Of a stretch of DNA of 64,000 bases, positions 57,021-64,000 are shown piece after piece. The position numbers were made by a program, and so were the translations under genes. Origin of the DNA: Elymus sibiricus (Eukaryota > Streptophyta > Magnoliopsida > Poales > Poaceae); contig CM077672.1 of the NCBI GenBank assembly GCA_039707655.1, forward strand, positions 357,288,031 through 357,352,030, read 5' to 3'. The notes beneath the pieces were generated by a model. That model did no database searches. It was given only the letters and a program-made list of their open reading frames with translations, and was not told the DNA's origin. How positions within the stretch are numbered: position 1 is the first letter of the stretch; each line of letters starts with the position of its first letter.

Positions 57021-59428
57021 GGGGAACCTAAAACTTTTCGAAAAGGAAAGTGAAAGTAAGAAAGACGAGAACCATTGAAGTGGGGGAGCTCCTTGAACTT
57101 TGTTCATGCCCATGGAAACTTTGTGAATCTTGAATTACAGAAACTTTTCAACAAAAATAATTATCACCTTGTACAAATCCATTGTATTATAAAAATAATG
57201 TGCCAAGATTTACTGTTAGGATGTTTAAATTGCTTGTTTGGTATGTGCGGTGCAAAAACAGAAACTTTTGCTGTAGTGCGTGAATTTACATTTTTACTGG
57301 AACGTGAAAAAATTCTGAAATTTTTACACAGTACTTCTATGAAAATTGTTTATTTTGTCCTAATTTTTCAGAATTTTGGAGTTACAGAACTATGGTCAAT
57401 GTTTAGATTACTACAGACTATTCTGTTTTTGACAGATTCTGTTTTTGATGCATTGTTTTGCTTGTTTTGATGAAACTATGGATTGTATCGGAAGGTATAA
57501 GCCATGGAGAAGTTAGAATACAGTAGTGATAATGCAAAAATAAAATATTAATGGGTTTGCAACAGTAGTTAAAGTAGTGATTTGCTTTATTATACTAACG
57601 GATCTCACGAAGGTTTTGTTAAGTTTTGTGTGGATGAATTGTTCAAAGATCGAGGAGATATTGATATGAGAAGAATGAGGAGAGGCAAGAGCTCAAGCTT
57701 GGGGATGCCCAAGGCAACCCAAGTAAATATTCAAGGAGACTCAAGCATCTAAGCTTGGGGATGTCCCGGAAGGCATCCCATCTTTATTCAACAATTATCG
57801 GTATGTCTCTGTTTTTGTTTAGTTCACATGATATGCGTAAATTCTTGGAGCATCATGTGCCTTTTATTTTTTAATAAATGCACCATGCTGGTATGAGATA
57901 GTCCTTGGTTGATTTATAGAATGCTTCATGCACTTCACTTATATCTTTTGAGTATGGCTTTATAGAATGCTTCATGTGCTTCACTTATATCATTTGAAGT
58001 TTGGATGCCTGTTTCTCTTCATATAGAAAACCGTTATTTATTGAATGCTTTTTTGCTTCACTTATATTTATTAGAGTGTGGTATTTTATAGAAAGAATTA
58101 AGCTCTCTTGCTTCACTTATATCTATTTAGAGAGTCAACAGGAATTGGTCATTCACATGGTTAGTCAGAAAGTCCTACATAAACCTTGTAGATCACTGAA
58201 TATGATATGTTTGATTCCTTACAATAGTTTTGAGATATGGAGATGATAATATGTGAGTTATGCTAGTGAGTAATTGTGATTTAGTAATAATATTGGTGTT
58301 AAGGTTTGTGATTCCCTATGCATGCACGTAAAGTCAATAGTTATGCAACGAAGTTATATCCTACTTATGGAGCATTATTCAGTGTTAGTTATTCTCAATG
58401 CATGTTTATGACCGTTTTCGTTTTCTGGTTGGACGCTTGTCAATCTATTTGCTAGCCTTCACTTGTAGTAAGCGGGAATACTGCTTGTTCATCCAACCTC
58501 CTTAAACCCAAGTTGTGCCAAATGAGTCCACCATATCTACCTATATGCGGTATTTCATTGCCGTTCCAAGTAAATTTGCATGTGCCTACTCTAATTTTCA
58601 AAATAATTTCCGTTTTGTGTGCCCGTACAGCTCATGAAGCGGCAGGGGGTGGCCAATATTTTCCATGCTAGGTGTGTTATTCTCACGATGAGTGTTTATT
58701 CACTTGTTATTGCACGAGAGAGTGGCTGGTAATAGGGATGCCCAGTCCCACAATGAATCAAAAAATAATAACAACAAAATTCCTTGGAAAGTGTTAGTAT
58801 GGAGGGCACCCGTGGATACGGCTAGCCATGGATTGTGAAAGAATGGTGGAAAGGAAATAAACTTTACTTTCTATTTGGGAACCGCCTATGATGTGTCTAG
58901 CATGGAAAATATTGGGAATTCTCGGTCGTTTTCGTTGACAGGAAAAGCATGCCTCTCAAAACAATTTTATCTCTCTAATTTAAGCTTTGAGCTCTGGCAC
59001 CTCTGCAAATCTATGCTTCCCTCTGCGAAGGGCCTATCTATTTACTTTTATGCAATTTTTATTTTTATTTTGAGTCTCCAACTTCTCTTATAAAGCACCA
59101 ACTGGAGAGCACTATTGTCATACTTGTGCATTGGATGTAGCTAATATTGAGTGTGTTTCATGAATGGATCAATGATTGAGCATAATGGTCTAGGGATAAC
59201 TTTCTTTAGCATTGATATTTTGAAAGACATGATTGTTTGTTGGTATGCTTGAGTATTGATGTCTTTATATCAAATTATAGACTATTGCTTTGAATCACTC
59301 ATGTCTTAATATTCATGCCATGATTAAATTTTATGATCAAGATTATGCTAGGTGCCAATCCACATCAAAAATTATCTTTTTTATCATTTACCTACTCGAG
59401 GACGAGCAGGAATTAAGCTTGGGGATGC
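57021..59428 (+). other. non-coding 3' internal region of N, unit 2 (continued)
   Basis: Copy of about 18,595-21,002. It keeps the two internal AAGCTTGGGGATG motifs (57,698 and 57,752, the second with GATGTCC), the AGAATGCTT repeat (57,915-58,125) and the terminal polypurine block. Confidence 0.8.
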
Positions 59429-60958
59429 TGATACGTCTCCGTCGTATCTATAATTTTTGATTGTTTCATGCCAATATTCTACAACTTTCACATATTTTTG
59501 GCAACATTTTATATTATTTTTGGGACTAACATATTGATCCAGTGCCCAGTGCCACTTCCTGTTTATTGCATGTTTTTTGTTTCACAGAATATCCATATCA
59601 AACGAAGTCCAAACGCGATAAAAATTTACGGAGATTTATTTTGGAATATATGTGATTTTTGGGAAGAAGAATTAACGCAAGACAGTGTCCGAGGTGGCCA
59701 CGAGGCACCAGGGCGCGCCTGGGGGGGGGGGGGCAAACGCACCCTGGTGGCTCGTGAGCACCTCGTAAGTCGGTTGGTGCCCTTCTTTGGCCGCAAGGAA
59801 GCTAATATCCGGAAAAAATACCGTGTTAAAATTTCAGCGCAATCGGAGTTACGGATCTTCGGGAATTTAAGAAACGGTGAAGGGCCAGAAAACAGGAACG
59901 CGAAACAGAAGAGAACAGAGAGAGAGAGATCCAATCTAGGAGGGGCTCCTGCCCCTCCGCTGCCATGGCAGCCATGGACCAGAGGGGAAACTCTCCTCCC
60001 ATCTAGGGGGGAGGCCAAGGATGAAGAAGAAGGAGGGGGGCTCTCTCCCCCTCTCTTCCAGTGGCGCCGGAGCGCCGCCGGGGGAACCATCGTGACGGCG
60101 ATCTACACCAACAACTTTGCCGCCTTCAACACCAACTCTCTCCCCCTCTATGCAGCGGTGTAACACCTCTTCTCCCCGCTGTAATCTCTACTTAAACATG
60201 GTGCTCAACGCTATATATTATTTCCCAATGATGTATGGCTATCCTATGATGTTTGAGTAGATTCGTTTTGTCCTATGGGTTGATTGATGATCATGATTGG
60301 TTTGAGTTGTTTGTTTTATTTTGGTGCTGTCCTATGGTGCCCTCCGTGTCGCACAAGCGTGAGGGATTCCCGCTGTAGGGTGTTGCAATACGTTTATAAT
60401 TCTCTTATGGTGGGCTGCTAGAGTGACAGAAGCTTACACCCGAGTAGGGGGTTGTTGCATATGGGAGTAAAGGGGACTTGATACTTAATGCTATGGTTGG
60501 GTTTTACCTTAATGATCTTTGGTAGTTGTGGATGCTTTCTAGAGTTCCAATCATAAGTGCATATGATCCAAGTACGAAAAGTATGTTAGCTCATGCCTCT
60601 CCCTCATATAAAATTGCAACAATGATTACCGATCTAGTTATCGATTTCCTTGGGACAAATCATTCTCTTGTGTTACAAAAACTTTCTACTAAACAATTAA
60701 CTTTTATTATTTTGCAAATTACTTGTAGTTTTATTCTCGCAAAGTACTTCTAGTTTTATTCTTGCAAACCTATCCTATCACCTACAGAATAGTTTTATAC
60801 TTGTTCTAGGTAAAGCGAACGTTAAGTGCGGGTAGAGTTGTATCGGTGGTCGATAGAACTTGAAGGGAATATTGATTCTACCTTTAGCTCCTCGTTGGGT
60901 TTGGCACTCTTATTTATTAAAAAAGCTACAATTGATCCCCTATACTTGTGGGTTATCA
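59429..60958 (+). repeat. 3' LTR of N, unit 2, uninterrupted
   Basis: 1,530 bases, TGATACGTCTCCGTCG to ACTTGTGGGTTATCA. It holds the CACTA empty site and the about 400 bases deleted in unit 1. A short duplicated piece (GTTTTATTCTTGCAAA-like, near 60,727 and 60,751) is specific to this LTR. Confidence 0.88.
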
Positions 60959-60963
60959 CACTT

Positions 60964-61429
60964 TTACTAGCAACCAATTTCATAAGAGCATCCATCTTAT
61001 CACTCAAAGTATTAGTTTCTTCAACAGAATTTACCTTCTTACCAATTGGAGTTCGGTCAGTGTGCCATTGAGAATAATTTGTCATAATATTGTCAAGAAG
61101 TTTTGTAGCTTCTCCCAATGTAATTTCCGTAAAAGTACCACCTGCGGCAGAGTCTAGCAAATTTCTAGAAACAAAGTTTAGTCCCGCATAAATTTTTTGT
61201 ATGATCATCCATAAATTTAAGCCATGTGTTGGGCAATTTCTTATCATTAATTTAATTCTCTCCCAAGATTGTGCAACATGTTCATGCTCAAGTTGCTTAA
61301 AATTCATAATTTGATTTCTCAAAGAAATAATCTTAGCAGGAGGAAAATACTTGGTAATAAAAGCATCCTTACACTTATCCCAAGAATCAATACTATTTCC
61401 AGGCAAGGATGAAAACCAAGTTTTAGCGC
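60964..61429 (-). pseudogene. Athila gag N-terminal part, unit 2, shortened
   Basis: AKTWFSSLPGNSIDSW to GEATKLLDNIMTNYSQW on the minus strand, as in unit 1. The upstream 100 or so codons (SGSPNEDAASHL...) are lost: at about 61,429 the sequence jumps into X3 (GGCAAGGCCTCTCC). It is separated from its C-terminal half by N. Confidence 0.8.
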
Positions 61430-62803
61430 CGGCAAGGCCTCTCCAACGCGCCCAGCCGTGCCTCAAACCGTGCCCTGTAGCGCGATCCCAACCAACCCCG
61501 CCGCGTTTGTCGCCACCGGCGTCAAGCCGCCGGTGGGTTTGACCCCAGTTGACCGGCGGGTTTGACCCAGTTGACCAGGGGTTTGACTCCCTTGGGTCAC
61601 TGACATGTGGGCCCAGGCCCCTAATTAACCTAGGTTAGAATTAACATTAGTGTTAATTAAAACTGTTAGTTAGGTTAGACACTGACATGCGGGTCCCACT
61701 GGTCAGTTTAACCTGGACCGCCCCAGTTGACCTACTGACGTCACAGTGACGTAATGCTGACGCAGTAAAGCATTTTCTGGATTTAATTTATTTTAGAATA
61801 ACCAGGAAATTCCAGAAAATGATATAAGCTTTAAAAAATCATATAAAATCAACCGTAGCTCAGATGAAAAAGATTTATATATGAAAAATGATTAGAAAAA
61901 TCCAATCTATCCATTGGTACTGTTCTCATGCATGACAAAACAAGTTAAACCTGCTGATCAGGTCAAATTAGTTAAATGGTATTTGAAATACCATATGTGG
62001 AGTTTGAATTTGATTCTTTGATTCAAACCAGCTCCATCCAATCTGTTGCTAGCTGCATTAGCCCAAATCACAGCATGTTGCCATGTCATGATCATGTATC
62101 ATATTGTTGCATTGCATTGATTGTGTTCCTTCTCTGTTTGCCGGTATTTGTTCCTTCTTGGTAGAAGACGGTTCCGACGTTGTGATCGTTGACACCGATG
62201 AAGAGCTAATAGCTATACTATCTTCAGAAGTGCCAGGCAAGCAAACCCCCCTTGAGCATTCTAATACAATCCCTTTCTCTCACTCCTGCTCTCTTTTATT
62301 GCATTAGGACAACAACGATTCAACTGTTACTTGTTGCGGTAGTTGAACCCATCCCTCTGCATGACCTATCTCTGCCACAGTAATTAGTAAAATCCACCAG
62401 CATGAGTAGGAATTGCTTGAGCCATGTTGTGCCTACACATCCGTGCTTGCTTGTTATGCTTGCTATGCTTAGAGTCGTGTCTGGTCTGATCCATCTGGGC
62501 GATGAATTGGAATGGTTGTGAACATGTCCTACTGATGAGAGCTAAGTGTGTGAACACATTTTGGTAAAGGTAGCGATGAGAGGCCATGTAGGAGTACATG
62601 GTGGGTTATCTCATTGAGACCGTCCTTAAGAACCGAGTTCCGTGTTTGTGATCCAAGAACAGTTACTACCACACATTGGGCTCCGGGCGCTCCAAGCTCT
62701 CTCGACTTATTAATCGCCTTGATCACTGTCCAGGAGTTGCAACTAGTTTCTGGTGTTTGTAGGATATGTGTTGGCGGCCGTGCATAGCGCTGACCTTAGG
62801 GGT
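61430..62803 (+). mobile_element. LTR X3, unit 2, 5'-deleted
   Basis: Matches 33,770-35,140. The first about 1.2 kb of X3 and the end of gag were removed together by one deletion with GCGC at the breakpoint. It ends at GCGCTGACCTTAGGGG, as in the other copies. Confidence 0.75.
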
Positions 62804-62810
62804 GGGCTAT

Positions 62811-64000
62811 ATGCAGAGGTGATATAATGCCTATCTAATTGTTTTAGATAATTTAGGAATTTATTTGGATTTATTTTATTAAGGTTATGCACTATTCATT
62901 TATCGAATACGGGCAAAAAAGTTCCATGTTCAGTATGTTAGAGGGGTGTGGCAGGTATGTGGATAGGATATTCGGATTCTTCATATTTTTCTGATCATTT
63001 TTCATATATAAATTATTTTCATCCGAGTTACGGTTTATTTTATATGATTTTTCAAAGTTTTACTCATTTTCTGGAATTTATTTAAATATTAAATTCGAAT
63101 TATCCAAAATAGTATAGGGTGACGTCATCATGACGTCAGTGTGACATCAGCGGGTCAAACCCGGCTGACCACAGTCAAACCTGACCAGTGGGTCCCAATG
63201 GTCAGTGACTCAGTAGTTAATTAGGATTTAGTTAAACTAATTAAAGATTAATTAGGCGGTGGGGCCTACTGTCAGTGACTAATTAGTAATTAAATTAATT
63301 AACATTTTATTTATTTATATAGACATTTTATTACATGTGGAGCCCGCATGTCAGTGGCTGGGCCAGCCCAGTCAGCAGTTGACTGGGTCAACCCAATCAA
63401 CTGGGGCCAGTGGGGCCCGCTGGCAGCGTCACAGGGGTGGGCCCGGCCGTGCCACGTCGGCGCCGTCGTCGGTGGCCACCGGAGTTGCTCCGGCGACCAC
63501 TTCCGCGGCGGAAGTTCGCCGGAGATGGCCGGAAAACGCGTACGGGGCATGGTTGGGGTCGGGCTTGGGCTCTACAGGATGCTGGGAACGCGCCGCATCC
63601 AATGGCGGCGGTTGCAGCGCACGAGGAGGTCAGGAGCGTCGACGGCGACCACCGCGGGCGGCGCCGGACTTCGGTCGTTGCCGGGATCGGCGACGTAGGC
63701 CACGGCAAAACGTGCGCGTGTGCGCGTTGGGTTCCGGGGAACCCCACGAACGCGATGCAGGGCTCGTACGGCCACGACGTCAACTACATCGACGACGGCG
63801 AGCTACGCGGCTGAGGCGGTTTCGGGCGGCGATGGCAGCGACGGCTACGGCGGCGGGATCGCACGAGAGAGAGAGAGGGGAAAGAAGCGCGGGCTCACCG
63901 TGAGCCTGCAGGTGAGCTAGGTGGGCGCGGGGAGGGCTCGACGGCGATGAAATCGACGGCGAGGCGACGGCGGCTATAGGAGGAAGAAGAGCTCGGGGAG
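62811..64000 (-). mobile_element. LTR X1, unit 3 (start of a third unit)
   Basis: Matches 7,566-8,745 through ATGCAGAGGTGATATAATGC to AAGAGCTCGGGGAG and continues past the window. It has an extra TCATGACGTCAGTGTGACA-type piece near 63,127 and lacks some TTAAT repeats near 63,290. It shows that the array goes on. Confidence 0.75.

Larger units (their letters stand above)
44963..60958 (+). mobile_element. element N, unit 2: non-autonomous LTR retrotransposon with a nested copia
   Basis: 5' LTR 44,963-46,466 and 3' LTR 59,429-60,958, TSD CACTT on both sides (44,958-44,962, 60,959-60,963), the same gag target as in unit 1. Without the copia insertion it is about 7.0 kb long. The 3' LTR is uninterrupted and shows the CACTA empty site (ATA at 60,396-60,398). 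The 5' LTR keeps the 109 bases lost in unit 1. The primer site at 46,478-46,495 reads TGGCGCCGTTGCCAGGGA. Confidence 0.88.

Noticed and set aside
59468..60163. 231-residue plus-strand frame
   Set aside because: It starts inside the 3' LTR of N and is broken in the three other LTR copies; chance frame.

Overview
The window looks like intergenic DNA from a large grass genome, most likely a Triticeae species (wheat, Aegilops, rye or barley). The signs are Athila-lineage Ty3/gypsy LTRs with TGATACGTC starts and tRNA-Asp-type primer sites, an Angela/BARE-1/WIS-like Ty1/copia element, long TGT(C/A)ACA-type LTRs and a CACTA DNA transposon. The species is inferred from remembered family features; no search was run. 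I see no intact host gene.

Layout. 1-1.77 kb: 3' end and truncated LTR of an Athila-type element. 2.4-3.2 kb: decayed PIF/Harbinger transposase gene. 4.07-6.86 kb: broken host-gene sequence, made of a three-exon small-protein pseudogene (its second intron holds a 5'-truncated LINE with target-site duplication) followed directly by the first 68 codons of a UDP-arabinopyranose mutase (UAM3-type) gene. 6.86-11.74 kb: two long LTRs (X1, X2) on the minus strand. 11.74-14.30 kb: 3' part and LTR of another Athila-type element. 14.30-32.53 kb: a minus-strand Athila gag-protease pseudogene, split by a non-autonomous LTR element (called N here, TSD CACTT), whose 3' LTR is in turn split by a 9.8-kb CACTA element (TSD ATA). 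32.5-38.0 kb: plus-strand long LTR (X3), rearranged copies of X1 and X3 pieces, and two minisatellites.

From about 38.0 kb the order X1-X2-Athila LTR-gag/protease-N-gag-X3 repeats to 62.8 kb with the same internal junctions, so about 17 kb of nested transposons was duplicated in tandem. In the second unit N is split by a nearly intact copia element (48,055-57,015, TSD ATAGA), and the CACTA is absent, leaving its empty site. A third unit begins at about 62,811 and leaves the window.

Relative order of events: Athila gag/protease decay and N insertion came first (shared by both units), then the duplication, then the CACTA (unit 1 only) and the copia element (unit 2 only; its LTRs differ by about a dozen substitutions). 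The most distinctive items are this layered duplication, an orphan reading frame in N whose two copies carry different single lesions, a CACTA element without visible transposase but with spliced exon remnants, and the chimeric gene fragment at 4-7 kb.
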